DNA of 64,000 nucleotides from JAVVEH01 sp032251435. Its GTDB lineage: Bacteria; Verrucomicrobiota; Lentisphaeria; Oligosphaerales; MVZH01. Location: contig JAVVEH010000004.1 in NCBI GenBank assembly GCA_032251435.1, forward strand, positions 1-64,000, written 5' to 3'. The notes beneath the pieces are model-generated. The model was not told where the DNA came from. It ran no database searches and saw only the letters and a program-made list of their open reading frames with translations. Positions 17,807 to 26,990 of this stretch are shown here, one piece after another (the first letter of the stretch is position 1; every line of letters begins with the position of its first letter). A program made the position numbers and the translations under genes.

Positions 17807-19441
17807 TTACCTTCCCGCCCCGGACGCCTGTGTACGTGCCCCGCCAAGTTGCACCTCGACGCAAATGTCTCCAGGTACATAGTTGATGACAGGGCATTCT
17901 GACGTGATGCCATTTATCTTGCAGGACTCGACCACATCGCCACTGCCGGTTACACGCAGATTCAGGGTCATTTCGCCAACCTTGATGCCGTTTAGCTCAA
18001 ACGTATCCCCCATCTCAGGAGGAAGAACCGGAGCAAAACAGACAGTCCCGCATTCATCGACATCCATTCCGGCAATCATACGATACACCAGCGCCAGGGA
18101 CGAGGCGGATGACCAGATATACCCGGGGCACCCGATAAAAGAGCCACTCTTCCACTCAAGCACCTCATTAAAAGTGCCATGGCGCGCATGGCGCGCCAGC
18201 TTGCCGAAAGTCTTGCGAATCACCTCCTGCCTGCTGCCCACCTTGTATTCCGCAAGAGCAAATATGGTATCGGCAAACGGCCAGGTACTGTTGTTGTGGT
18301 AAACGCCCTCATCATCGTAAAATGGCCAGAACAGGGGCCGGCCAAAATCGCCATCGTGATAATCAGCCAACAACCTGGCGCCTTCGTCCCTGGGAACGAT
18401 CTCGAAAAGCGTGAGGAAGGCCAACCCCAGGACCTCCTGCCGTCCAGAGCTCCACCCATCGTCATCAAGCAGATGGTGATAATTGACGGCACCGAAGTGG
18501 GTCCGGATAGCGGCGCACAGGTCTTGATGCCGCTTGTGCAGGGCTTGCGCCTCTTCATCTTTTGCAAGAAGACCGGCGATCACGCCGGCGATTTTGATGC
18601 ACTGAGCGTACAGGCAGTTGGTCGAGAGTGCTTTGAGACAGACGCAATCGCCGAAACTTCGTCCCTCGTAAGGTGCGCCACCGATATCGATGAACGTCGA
18701 CTGGCCGCGATACAAGCCCGTTGCCGGATCCAGAAAGTAGCGGTAGAACATCTCATCGAAATAGGCGAATTGGTCAAAGATATAGTCAAGCAAGGCCGCG
18801 TCACGGATTGACTTATACACCTCCCACAGGCCCAGTACCCAGACCACGTCGTCCGTACGGCGGGTAATACAGTTTTCGTTGTACTTCTGCCCCATTTCAC
18901 CGCCGTTCATGTTCGTCTGTTCAAGAGGGAGATCCGGCAGCCGCGGGATCTCGTGTTTCAGCGTGATCTTGTAGCCAATCTTACGGCGCAGGGAATGAAG
19001 AAAGGTCAAATGGCTCTGTACGACCCGGGGCAGAATATAGGCCGTTCCCAGCCATGAAGAATAAGCGGTATCGCGCGTGAACAAAGAGGTGGTAAACCCG
19101 TCCCCGGCCCAGAAAACGGGGCCCCGGGGGAGCAACCCCTCGGGAATGTTGCGTTTGAATCCGTATTTACCGCACATCATGTAGAGGTAGGTCTTCTCAT
19201 CAATAACAAGCCGCTCGTGGTCGTTGAGCGCCATCCTGTACAACGCCTGCAGCATAGCCGTTTCCGAGCAGATCCGGGGTGCTTCGAAACGCAGAACGTC
19301 CGGGTTCAGTTCCAGTTTCCCTCCAGCGGAATCGATACGAGTGCCATCGTCGAGCGCAATCGCTGAACCATCACCTTCCAGCACCGTTGTTCGGGTCACA
19401 GTGAAACTGGCATTTTGATAAACTATGTCGTCACCCGTCAT
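17807..19441 (-). CDS. (alpha/alpha)6-barrel glycosidase, GH63/GH37-like
   Basis: 544 aa, cytoplasmic by sequence (no signal peptide). Good RBS (AGGAGGT) before the ATG. Aromatic and acidic motifs such as 'VFWAGDGFTTSLFTRDTAY', 'NENCITRRTDDVVWVLGLWE', 'HNNSTWPFADTIFALAEYK' and 'LEWKSG' are typical of six-hairpin glycosidases that remove terminal glucose or mannose. I cannot fix the family. It sits directly downstream of a GH2 enzyme with a second barrel of the same class. Substrate unknown; a role in finishing oligosaccharides released by the cluster is inferred. Confidence 0.65.
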   Translation of the reverse strand: MTGDDIVYQNASFTVTRTTVLEGDGSAIALDDGTRIDSAGGKLELNPDVLRFEAPRICSETAMLQALYRMALNDHERLVIDEKTYLYMMCGKYGFKRNIPEGLLPRGPVFWAGDGFTTSLFTRDTAYSSWLGTAYILPRVVQSHLTFLHSLRRKIGYKITLKHEIPRLPDLPLEQTNMNGGEMGQKYNENCITRRTDDVVWVLGLWEVYKSIRDAALLDYIFDQFAYFDEMFYRYFLDPATGLYRGQSTFIDIGGAPYEGRSFGDCVCLKALSTNCLYAQCIKIAGVIAGLLAKDEEAQALHKRHQDLCAAIRTHFGAVNYHHLLDDDGWSSGRQEVLGLAFLTLFEIVPRDEGARLLADYHDGDFGRPLFWPFYDDEGVYHNNSTWPFADTIFALAEYKVGSRQEVIRKTFGKLARHARHGTFNEVLEWKSGSFIGCPGYIWSSASSLALVYRMIAGMDVDECGTVCFAPVLPPEMGDTFELNGIKVGEMTLNLRVTGSGDVVESCKINGITSECPVINYVPGDICVEVQLGGARTQASGAGR

Positions 19442-19485
19442 GTACTGTCGTACCTCCTGTCATTAGCGCCTTTTCGTCCACTAAG

Positions 19486-22400
19486 TTATTTTTCGGACCG
19501 GCGCGGGGCTCCACCAGTCATCGACCTGGACGTAACCGTTCCCTTGGTGTTGTCATGATATCCGTCTCCTTTGTCTTTCACTACCAGCGACGCCGTGATT
19601 CGCGAGAGCGTTTCGGAGCGTGCAACACCCTCGCCATCGACCGATACCGTCAGACCTTTACCCATGTTGTAGCGCTGACCGGTTCGGTCCCAGCGGATGG
19701 TCAGCAGCCTGCCATGGTAAGGCAGTCTGTCCAGGCAGAAGTAATCCCAGATATTATCCGGCAGGAGTGGATTGATCTCGAGTACATCATCCGGTCTAGG
19801 CCGGAGTCCGACAAGTCCGGTGATAATCAGATCATTGTAGGTCGAGTGATTGTAGTCCTTGCCCCGTTCTCTTCCGCCCTTATGGCGACTCCAGGTGCCG
19901 TTCTTCCAGGTTTTCAATCGGGTGCGAGCGATCCAATCGCCGGTGTAAGGATTGATATTCTCGTCGATCCAGGGAACCACTGCACCGTTGTCAAGCTGGC
20001 GCTGGTGGCACCTGGTATATATCTTCAAGGTTTCAAAGTAATCTTCCCGGCGGATAACGTCCTGATCATAGTTGTTCAGGAGATTTGCCAGAGCCGTCAA
20101 CACGATACTCGTAGCCATCGGGTAACTCGGGCCGTTCCACTGACACTCATGCCCTTTGTAGGAAATCGCAAACTCCGGATGCCGCTGCTCGGCAAATGCC
20201 GGACCAAAGGGCGCATAAAAGCCCTGTGCATCCATCAACTGTTTCCAGGCAGCTTCAAAGCCAGGGTCGGGCAAATTGAAATACCATGGCGTATATCCAT
20301 TGAGCTCACGCACGTCCCTGAGCGGCTTTCCCTCTTCGGGTAGAATCTTAAAAAAGCCGGCGTCATGATCCCAGAGTTTCTGCTGTACCAGATTTTTAAT
20401 TTCCGCAGCCTTCGACTCAAATTCCTCCGCCAGGCCGGCTTCTCCCACCATTACAGCTATTGCGGCAATCGCCTTGGCATCGCCATACATATAACTGTTC
20501 AACGTCGGACGAAAACCGTGCCCCCCGATGGAGTCTTCCCCTCCGTCCCTGTCATCAATCGTATAGAAAAGGCCATTGTCATGTCTGCCAAAGTGGTGCC
20601 CCCCTTGATCCCATCCCGTCTCCCAGGCCTGGTAGTTCTTCACAAGATCGGGCAGGAGATCAGCGAGAAGCTCCACATTCGGAGTCACCATATGACGGGC
20701 GAGAAATGCATTGGCAATCCAAAAACTGTACAGCCTGGGTTCCCCCCCCTTGCGCAGCCAGAAATAGGAGTAGTCATCCAGATAACGTGTATTGCGCAGC
20801 CAGCGACCCTCATAATAGTGATGTCCGGCCGGACAGCTGATCGTATTGTGTTTCCCGGACCAGGGCACTTCCGGCAGAAACTCGGTGATGACGTAGCCGT
20901 CCGATGTCTGCTTGATATGCTTCCGGTAGGTCCACCAACGGAAATAACAGGTACGTTCGATGTCCTTGTCGGGACATTCAAAAAGGGGTACGTTCGATTC
21001 GAGAAACTCCAGCGCCTCACTGTTCGGGACATGGGTATAGAGCTCTTCATCCGTTTCATTGAACCGAGAGACGTATTCTTTAAGCAGGCTTGTCATGCAA
21101 CTGTCCTGCCGATGTAAAGTGGTCAACACTTTCTGATTCACAATGTCATCCCTTTCATCAATCCTTTCTTCCCCGGATGCATGCAGTATGGCTTTACCCA
21201 TGCTCAGTCCATCTGCACGGCACCGAACGTCAATATCTCCCGCCTCACAGCCCATCGATTTCAGGTAAAGAACGCACAAGCCATTGAACGCGCTCATCCG
21301 GGGTCCCTTGAACGTTTCCAGCGAGGTGGCGTCGCCGTTGCACAGACCCGCAATTTCAGCAGGACCACTTAGCTCAAAGGCCACGCTGTTATCGGCACAT
21401 GGGCAAAGGTTGCCTTCAGCATCCAGAATACGGGCGGTTACGAACGCCATGTCATCGCCGTCCGCACGGATACTGTCACGATCCGATACCAGCTCTATCG
21501 ACGCAGGTTCACCGGCAGTCACCATCGTTCGTTCACCGACAGCGTCGTCGCCGTCATACACCACGACTTTCAATTCGCCGGGTTCGTACACCACGGACGG
21601 CCAATGGAACCGGTAGGAGCTTTCCAGCACCTTGTGCTTTCGGTAGTGCGACTTCCTGCCCTGAGAAACGCCGTTGACGAACAGCTCGGCACTTTTGTAG
21701 CTGGTGTAGCATTGCACCTGAAGCGGCTTGCCTTCCATACCCGGCCACGTCCAATGGGGCATGAGGTGGATCACCTCTTGATTGGACCACGTGGACTGAT
21801 AAAGGTAATATCTGTCTTTGGGGATGCCGGCCAGATCGATGATCCCGAAATAGGAACTCCGGCTCGGCCATTCGGTGGCATAGGGTGTCGGCTCGCCGAG
21901 GTAGTCGAATCCGGTCCAGACGAATTCGCCCATGATGAAATCGCACTCGTCCTGCGCCTGAAATTCGATATCCGGTGCCGTCCCCCAGGATGGGTAGGAC
22001 AGGTCGAAGCTGTTGACCTGAAGGTTCCCGCGCTTGAGCATGACTTCATCGACGGCCGGAAAGTAGTACTCGCCCCGACTGCTGACCGTGGAGGCGGTCT
22101 CGGACCCGTATTGCGGTTTGTCGGGAAACAGCGTGTGGAAATGGCCGTAATGGCGCGGCTGGTAGTTCCAACCCGGGATATCCAACGCGTCGGCAATGTA
22201 GTTGCGACTGCCCTTGACGGCATTCAAGCCGCAGGTCACCGGGCGGGTTGGGTCCTCGTCGTGGCAGATGTCCACGAGGAAGGCGGCCGTTTCGGCACTC
22301 TGCGGTTCCATTTGTTCGCGGATTTCGTTGCCGACAGACCACATGATGACGGCCGGATGGTTGCGATCACGCCTGATCAGAGCGCGCAGATCCTTCTCCG

Positions 22401-23562
22401 CCCAGTCGTCGAACAGGGTGTTGTAGCCGTTCACCTTTTTGCCGGTCTTCCATTCGTCAAAGGCCTCGTCGATGATAAGGATTCCCATCTCGCTGGCCAA
22501 TGCCGGGAGTTCGGGCGCGGGCGGATTGTGGCTGGTGCGAATGGCGTTGCACCCCATTTCCTTGAGCATGGTCAACTGCCGGCGCAGCGCCGCGACGTTG
22601 ACGGCAGCGCCCAGGGGGCCCAGATCGTGGTGCATGCAAACACCCTTCATTTTAACCGACTTGTCATTGAGGAAAAGGCCCAATTCGGGATCAAACCGCA
22701 GCGTGCGAAAGCCAAAACGCGTATCCACCGAATCCACTACCGTGCCGGCCACCAACACCTCGGTTCGAACCACGTATTGGGCTGGACTTTCGAGCGTCCA
22801 GCGCACGGGCGCATCGAGTGTGAATGCCTGCTCCACAGTCGGTGAATGGGCTGGAATACCGCCTTCGGTCGTCATGGGCGCCCCTTTCGGGTCAAGGATG
22901 GTCGTTCGCACCATGGCTCCACCTTGTCCGTCCCTGTCGACGACGGTAGTCTTTACGCTCACGATGCCATGGGTATCCGTGATCCCGGGGGTGGTGATCT
23001 CAATGCCCCAGTGGTCGATATGGACGGGATTCAACTCGACCAGGCGGACGTTGCGATAAATCCCGGCACCCGGATACCAGCGGGACGATTGCTCCGGATT
23101 GTTAACGTGGACGGCGATCATATTGGCCTCGCCCGGCTTGATCAGGTGTGTCAGATCGAAGGCGAACGAGGTATATCCATTCGGCCAACTCCCGGCTTTC
23201 TCGCCATTGCAGTAGACGACGCTATGGCTCATGATGCCGTCGCATTCGAGCCTGAAGCACCGTCCCTTGCTCGACTCAGGAACATCTAACGTCCTGCGAT
23301 ACCAACCTTCGCCAACATGCGGCAGGCCGCCGGTCCGTCCGGTAATCTCGCTGACCCCTTTCTCAACATCAAGTTGACCTTCAGCAACGCGCCGATCGAT
23401 ATCGTTCCGCCTGTCGAACGGACCGGCAATCGCCCAGTCATGGGGAATCCGCACCGATTGCCACTCCGAATCGTCACAAGCAGGGCTCAGAGCGTCCTCG
23501 TGACGCATTCGTGTGAACTTCCAGCCATCTCGCAAGCACCTGGTTTTACGTTGCATATTCAC
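19486..23562 (-). CDS. GH2 beta-galactosidase-like enzyme fused to a C-terminal (alpha/alpha)6 glycosidase domain
   Basis: 1,358 aa. The N-terminal ~190 residues are a GH2 sugar-binding jelly roll (GWYRRTLDVP, RWYPGAGIYRNVRL), then an Ig-like domain, then a TIM barrel with the GH2 acid/base in MWSVGNEIREQ (~410) and the nucleophile region FIMGEFVWTGFDYLGEPTPY. A DUF4982-like and an Ig-like domain follow. Residues ~830-1330 form a six-hairpin barrel (GWDQGGHHFGRHDNG, YNDLIITGLVGLRPRPDD) like GH63/mannosylglycerate-hydrolase-type domains. The fusion would combine two exo-activities in one chain. No signal peptide, so probably intracellular. Start GTG at 23562 or ATG two codons later. Confidence 0.8.
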   Translation of the reverse strand: MNMQRKTRCLRDGWKFTRMRHEDALSPACDDSEWQSVRIPHDWAIAGPFDRRNDIDRRVAEGQLDVEKGVSEITGRTGGLPHVGEGWYRRTLDVPESSKGRCFRLECDGIMSHSVVYCNGEKAGSWPNGYTSFAFDLTHLIKPGEANMIAVHVNNPEQSSRWYPGAGIYRNVRLVELNPVHIDHWGIEITTPGITDTHGIVSVKTTVVDRDGQGGAMVRTTILDPKGAPMTTEGGIPAHSPTVEQAFTLDAPVRWTLESPAQYVVRTEVLVAGTVVDSVDTRFGFRTLRFDPELGLFLNDKSVKMKGVCMHHDLGPLGAAVNVAALRRQLTMLKEMGCNAIRTSHNPPAPELPALASEMGILIIDEAFDEWKTGKKVNGYNTLFDDWAEKDLRALIRRDRNHPAVIMWSVGNEIREQMEPQSAETAAFLVDICHDEDPTRPVTCGLNAVKGSRNYIADALDIPGWNYQPRHYGHFHTLFPDKPQYGSETASTVSSRGEYYFPAVDEVMLKRGNLQVNSFDLSYPSWGTAPDIEFQAQDECDFIMGEFVWTGFDYLGEPTPYATEWPSRSSYFGIIDLAGIPKDRYYLYQSTWSNQEVIHLMPHWTWPGMEGKPLQVQCYTSYKSAELFVNGVSQGRKSHYRKHKVLESSYRFHWPSVVYEPGELKVVVYDGDDAVGERTMVTAGEPASIELVSDRDSIRADGDDMAFVTARILDAEGNLCPCADNSVAFELSGPAEIAGLCNGDATSLETFKGPRMSAFNGLCVLYLKSMGCEAGDIDVRCRADGLSMGKAILHASGEERIDERDDIVNQKVLTTLHRQDSCMTSLLKEYVSRFNETDEELYTHVPNSEALEFLESNVPLFECPDKDIERTCYFRWWTYRKHIKQTSDGYVITEFLPEVPWSGKHNTISCPAGHHYYEGRWLRNTRYLDDYSYFWLRKGGEPRLYSFWIANAFLARHMVTPNVELLADLLPDLVKNYQAWETGWDQGGHHFGRHDNGLFYTIDDRDGGEDSIGGHGFRPTLNSYMYGDAKAIAAIAVMVGEAGLAEEFESKAAEIKNLVQQKLWDHDAGFFKILPEEGKPLRDVRELNGYTPWYFNLPDPGFEAAWKQLMDAQGFYAPFGPAFAEQRHPEFAISYKGHECQWNGPSYPMATSIVLTALANLLNNYDQDVIRREDYFETLKIYTRCHQRQLDNGAVVPWIDENINPYTGDWIARTRLKTWKNGTWSRHKGGRERGKDYNHSTYNDLIITGLVGLRPRPDDVLEINPLLPDNIWDYFCLDRLPYHGRLLTIRWDRTGQRYNMGKGLTVSVDGEGVARSETLSRITASLVVKDKGDGYHDNTKGTVTSRSMTGGAPRRSEK

Positions 23563-23600
23563 TCGTCACGGTCGCAATCTCTTGGCAAAAACGTCGTTGC

Positions 23601-23966
23601 CTATTTTGTTTCGGCAGGCTTCAGCGGGTCGTCTTTCAGGTATTTCTGAATGCTGATCAGCTCGGGCTTCGTATCGGGCAGGTCGGCCTTGAGCTTTGCG
23701 AGGAACTCTTTCTTGGGTTCGACACTGCTCCTGGCCTTGCCTGCGTTGTGTTCGGCAAGCGAGGCGATGATGACTTCGATTTCCGGAAAATGGGGCTCCA
23801 TGTGCCTGCCGTACTTCACCAATATGGGCCCTTCGATGTTCAACATCCCCCCTTTCGTATGGTCCGGTTCGACCGTCTGTCCGAAGCTCGCGGCAACCCA
23901 GCCGGTCGGCCCGACGCCCAGCAGACCGGCCAATGCAAACAGCGTGACGCGCTTGTTGATTTTCAT
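23601..23966 (-). CDS. Mini DUF6288-like protein (N- and C-terminal ends only)
   Basis: 121 aa with signal peptide (~1-28). Residues 31-45 (TVEPDHTKGGMLN) match the segment just after the signal peptide of the DUF6288-like proteins (PIEPDYTKGETLN). Residues 46-121 match their extreme C-terminus (PILVKYGRHMEP versus PLLLKYGKALES; KPELISIQKYL versus APKLISIKPYI). The ~760 residues of PDZ, toroid and HEAT domains between are absent, yet the frame is kept. First gene of the minus-strand cluster, 38 bp upstream of the GH2 gene. Either a deletion relic or a functional short form. Confidence 0.7.
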   Translation of the reverse strand: MKINKRVTLFALAGLLGVGPTGWVAASFGQTVEPDHTKGGMLNIEGPILVKYGRHMEPHFPEIEVIIASLAEHNAGKARSSVEPKKEFLAKLKADLPDTKPELISIQKYLKDDPLKPAETK

Positions 23967-24120
23967 GGTCGCGACCTTTTTTTGTCCTTGAAATCTTTAG
24001 ATTCGCGGGATATAGACGGAAGTTAAACGTATCCCCACTGTATCATAAAAAATGTGCGCGGCAATTGAAAATATGTCTCAAGGCAATATACTTTTGTCTC
24101 AAAAACGTGGGATTTCGTTA
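23967..24120. promoter_or_regulatory. Divergent promoter region between the cluster and its AraC regulator
   Basis: 154 bp separating the first minus-strand cluster gene from the plus-strand AraC-type gene. The only place where both transcription units can start, so likely holds the regulator's operators. It has an AT-rich stretch (about 24010-24085) but no clear inverted operator or confident -35/-10 pair by eye. Confidence 0.45.
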
Positions 24121-26442
24121 ATGCCGACATTGAAAATTCATTTTACATCTCCGGACGCCGGGACAGTCTCCGACGCGGTTCAGAACATTGACATTACGCA
24201 TCTGGCGTTCTTCCACCTCTCCGCGCAGGATCTAAAAAGTTCTAAAACAACGGGGCCCGGCCTGAGAATCCTGCTGCCGCAAAACCAAAGCTACAATCTG
24301 AACTGCGAATCGCAACAAATGCTGCTTCTGCCCGGGCTGGTCTATGTGTTAAGCGGCAGCATGGAAACAACCATCGCCCCCGCCACACACGACGAGGCGG
24401 ATGATCCGCATGAAGACGTGTCGTTGATCATGGTCGAAATCAGTGCGCTGATCAGTCAGGGCATACCCCTGCAGGAGTTGCTGGAGTTGCCGGCCGTCTT
24501 GGAATCCGGCATCGGCGAGCAGGTGGAGCAGATTTTACAAAGGTTGTCCAGCCACCGGGCATCTCTGCGTTTGCCGGGCAACGATGTGGATGTTCTACAC
24601 CATACCCTCGGCGCACTGCTGGTGGTTCTGATCATGGAGGCGGCCGCCGACCGAAGACCTGGTTCCGGGCGAACGTCTGGAGACGACAAACTTCTGCGCC
24701 TTAAACAACTGATGGCGCGCAATCTGGCTGTCAATCTGCCGACTTCTGAGATGGCCCTGGCGCTGGGCATGTCCCGGGCCACTTTCTACCGCTGGGCAAA
24801 ACCGCTCCTGGGAGATTCCCCGGCCAACTACATGCGGAACCTGCGCCTCCAGAAATGTTATGATCTACTGCGCAGCACCGCCCTCTCCATCGACCAGGTT
24901 GCCGTGCGGACCGGTTTCAGTTCCCGTTTTCACATGACGCTGGAATTCAAAAAGCGCTTTAAAACAACGCCGGGAGAAGTTCATCGGGCAGCTCCGCAGA
25001 ATGCCAAGGATGACCTGGCGGCAGAGGTCGACGCCCGACTCGGGGAGCACCGTTTCAGAAAAGCCCTGTCCTTGTGTGAAAATGGCTTGCAGGGCGATGT
25101 CCCGGCCGAGTCACGGGACAGACTACGGTTCCAACAGGGGCGCTGTTTGTATGCGCTGGGTCGAATCGATGAGGCCGTGACGGTCTGGCGGTCGTTGCAT
25201 GGCGGCATCTGGGGCTACGATGCCGGCCGGCAGCTTTGCAGCCATTACCTGCGCATGGAAGACTATGCACAGGCCACGCTTGTCTTCGAAAACCTGTTTA
25301 ATGCAGCGTCACCGAGCCAGCACCGCGGCCTCATCGCTCTCTGGATGCACCAGGTGGCCCAGCTCATCAACAAGCGTAACACCCGCCCTCTGCCGCGGTT
25401 GCTTGAATTGCGGAGCAACCTGTTTCCGTCCGATGTCAAGAGCATGCATATCACGGCCGACGCGCTGGGCGGCCTGGGCCAGGAAAACGAAGTCGCCGAG
25501 CAATGCCCGCAGTTGCCGAACTACTGTTTTCATTCACTGCGCCGGGCCGGGCTCTTTGACCGCGCCATGGCCTTTGAAAAACACGTGGGGAAAGCGGGTG
25601 TTCTGAAACTTTTTCTTCGAGCCGGAAGATACGAGGACATACTGAAAAGCGCTGTAGACGATCCTGAAATGATGGTTGACGCACTGGTCAAACTGGGACG
25701 CGCCGAAGAAGCCATCCGCCGCTATCCCGATCACTGCCAGGAGGCCTATCTGGCTCTCCGCAGGTACGACGAATTCCTTGAGCGCTGGCCGCGGCCGCCG
25801 ATACGGCATCTGACCGTGTTAAAGAACCTGGGCCGAATGGACGTAGCGCGGAATTATCCCGAGAGCAAAGATCCGACAGTAGCTCAATACCTCACAAGCA
25901 TCACCGCCCCGGAGAGCATCATCGCTTCAGGACCGGGACCCGAACCGAAAATCTACTATGGGCTTCTTTCCCAAAGAGCGGTTCGCCTGCTAAATGCCGG
26001 GGAGACAGATGAAGCGCAAAGCTGCCTGGAAAAAATCCACCTGGTGCGCTCCTCTACTTTCTGGTGGTGGGATCGAGGGGCCTCTGAAGTGTTCCTGACA
26101 ACCGTCGTTCGAGGACTCATCGGCCAGAGGGACAGCATGCGGGCGGATCTGGAAGCCATCCGGGACTATCATCAATACACGGACTACCAGATACTGTGGC
26201 ATGATGCCAGATTCCTGCTCGGTGAAATCGATGATGACCAGTTCCGGGAGCAGCCTGCCAAAGACGGCCTGGAGAGTCACCTGGCATTGGTGAAAGCCAT
26301 TGACTTTGACCTAAAAGGGAATACCCGCCAGGCCCGGCCACTCTACGAGAAATTGCTGGATCCGGAAAGCACGGGCAGTGACGTGCCTGAAAATTCCGCC
26401 CGCAAAGAATTCATTCTCTGGCGCTTAAAATCCCTGGCCTGA
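24121..26442 (+). CDS. AraC-family transcriptional regulator with long TPR-like C-terminal region
   Basis: 773 aa from ATG 24121 (preceded by GGGA); an in-frame ATG at 24052 would add 23 residues without an RBS. Residues ~1-190 are a cupin-like sensory region. Residues ~205-300 are a double helix-turn-helix AraC domain (MALALGMSRATFYRWAKPLL, AVRTGFSSRFHMTLEFKKRF). The remaining ~450 residues are helical repeats of TPR type (HRFRKALSLCENGL, LYALGRIDEAVTVWRSL, RAGRYEDILKSA). In AraC proteins the DNA-binding domain is usually C-terminal, so a tail this long is unusual. Divergent to the glycan cluster, which it probably activates. Confidence 0.8.
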   Translation: MPTLKIHFTSPDAGTVSDAVQNIDITHLAFFHLSAQDLKSSKTTGPGLRILLPQNQSYNLNCESQQMLLLPGLVYVLSGSMETTIAPATHDEADDPHEDVSLIMVEISALISQGIPLQELLELPAVLESGIGEQVEQILQRLSSHRASLRLPGNDVDVLHHTLGALLVVLIMEAAADRRPGSGRTSGDDKLLRLKQLMARNLAVNLPTSEMALALGMSRATFYRWAKPLLGDSPANYMRNLRLQKCYDLLRSTALSIDQVAVRTGFSSRFHMTLEFKKRFKTTPGEVHRAAPQNAKDDLAAEVDARLGEHRFRKALSLCENGLQGDVPAESRDRLRFQQGRCLYALGRIDEAVTVWRSLHGGIWGYDAGRQLCSHYLRMEDYAQATLVFENLFNAASPSQHRGLIALWMHQVAQLINKRNTRPLPRLLELRSNLFPSDVKSMHITADALGGLGQENEVAEQCPQLPNYCFHSLRRAGLFDRAMAFEKHVGKAGVLKLFLRAGRYEDILKSAVDDPEMMVDALVKLGRAEEAIRRYPDHCQEAYLALRRYDEFLERWPRPPIRHLTVLKNLGRMDVARNYPESKDPTVAQYLTSITAPESIIASGPGPEPKIYYGLLSQRAVRLLNAGETDEAQSCLEKIHLVRSSTFWWWDRGASEVFLTTVVRGLIGQRDSMRADLEAIRDYHQYTDYQILWHDARFLLGEIDDDQFREQPAKDGLESHLALVKAIDFDLKGNTRQARPLYEKLLDPESTGSDVPENSARKEFILWRLKSLA

Positions 26443-26460
26443 ACCGGCCGCCCCCGTTCA

Positions 26461-26856
26461 ATGCAGGCGTGGTTCCAGCGGGACGCCGTCCGGAAAGGGG
26501 TTCCGCCTCCAATCCGCTGGCCAGCTCTGGTTTTCCTGCACTGGGGCTACAACTACTGGGACAAGTCGCAGACCCGGCAACTGATTGATCCTTTCATGGT
26601 CTCCGGCGGTTGCAAATGGCCCAACCGGGCCTATGGTGACACCTTCCAGGTCTATCCCGGCCCGGATGGACCCATTGACTCGATCCGCTGGGAAGTTTTT
26701 GCCGAATCCCTGCAGGATTACAGCCTCCTGCATACGCTGGGAATCGACCGCGACGATCCGCGGATGGCACCCCTGAAATCATTCAAGGATTTCCCGAAGA
26801 ACGAACACTGGCGAAACCAATTGAAGCGCCAGCTTCTAATGGAGGTAGCCAAATGA
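26461..26856 (+). pseudogene. C-terminal fragment of a DUF4091 / GH123-like protein
   Basis: 131 aa. The motifs VFLHWGYNYWDK, AYGDTFQVYPGPDGPIDSIR and 'EVFAESLQDYSLLHTLG' are the C-terminal signature of DUF4091-domain glycosidase-like proteins (usually 500+ aa). The N-terminal domains and most of the barrel are missing, and the fragment begins 18 bp after the regulator stop. No usable RBS is seen. Most likely a relic left by deletion; a family glycosidase would have acted on N-acetylgalactosamine-type or related glycans. Confidence 0.75.
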
Positions 26857-26883
26857 ACACAGGAAAAAGAACCAGGAGAGCGA

Positions 26884-26915
26884 CCCCAGCGGGGGCATTT
26901 TCTTTTCCCGCTCCG
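26884..26915. repeat. Short palindromic repeat, inverted match to 30415-30446
   Basis: 32 nt whose reverse complement agrees at 30 of 32 positions with a segment inside the GH95-like gene. The unit has complementary ends (CCCCAGCGGGGG ... CCCGCTCCG). The rest of the 134-bp gap before the GH130 gene shows nothing else. Confidence 0.7.
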
Positions 26916-26990
26916 AAAAGTCTCAAACTTGATCGCTGAGCACTGATTAATGACTTACTGATTATTGAAGTTACAAGAGAGTTACCAAGC

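Noticed and set aside
24052..24120. Upstream ATG of the AraC-type regulator
   Set aside because: No RBS, lies in the AT-rich promoter segment; the ATG at 24121 is preferred but not proven.
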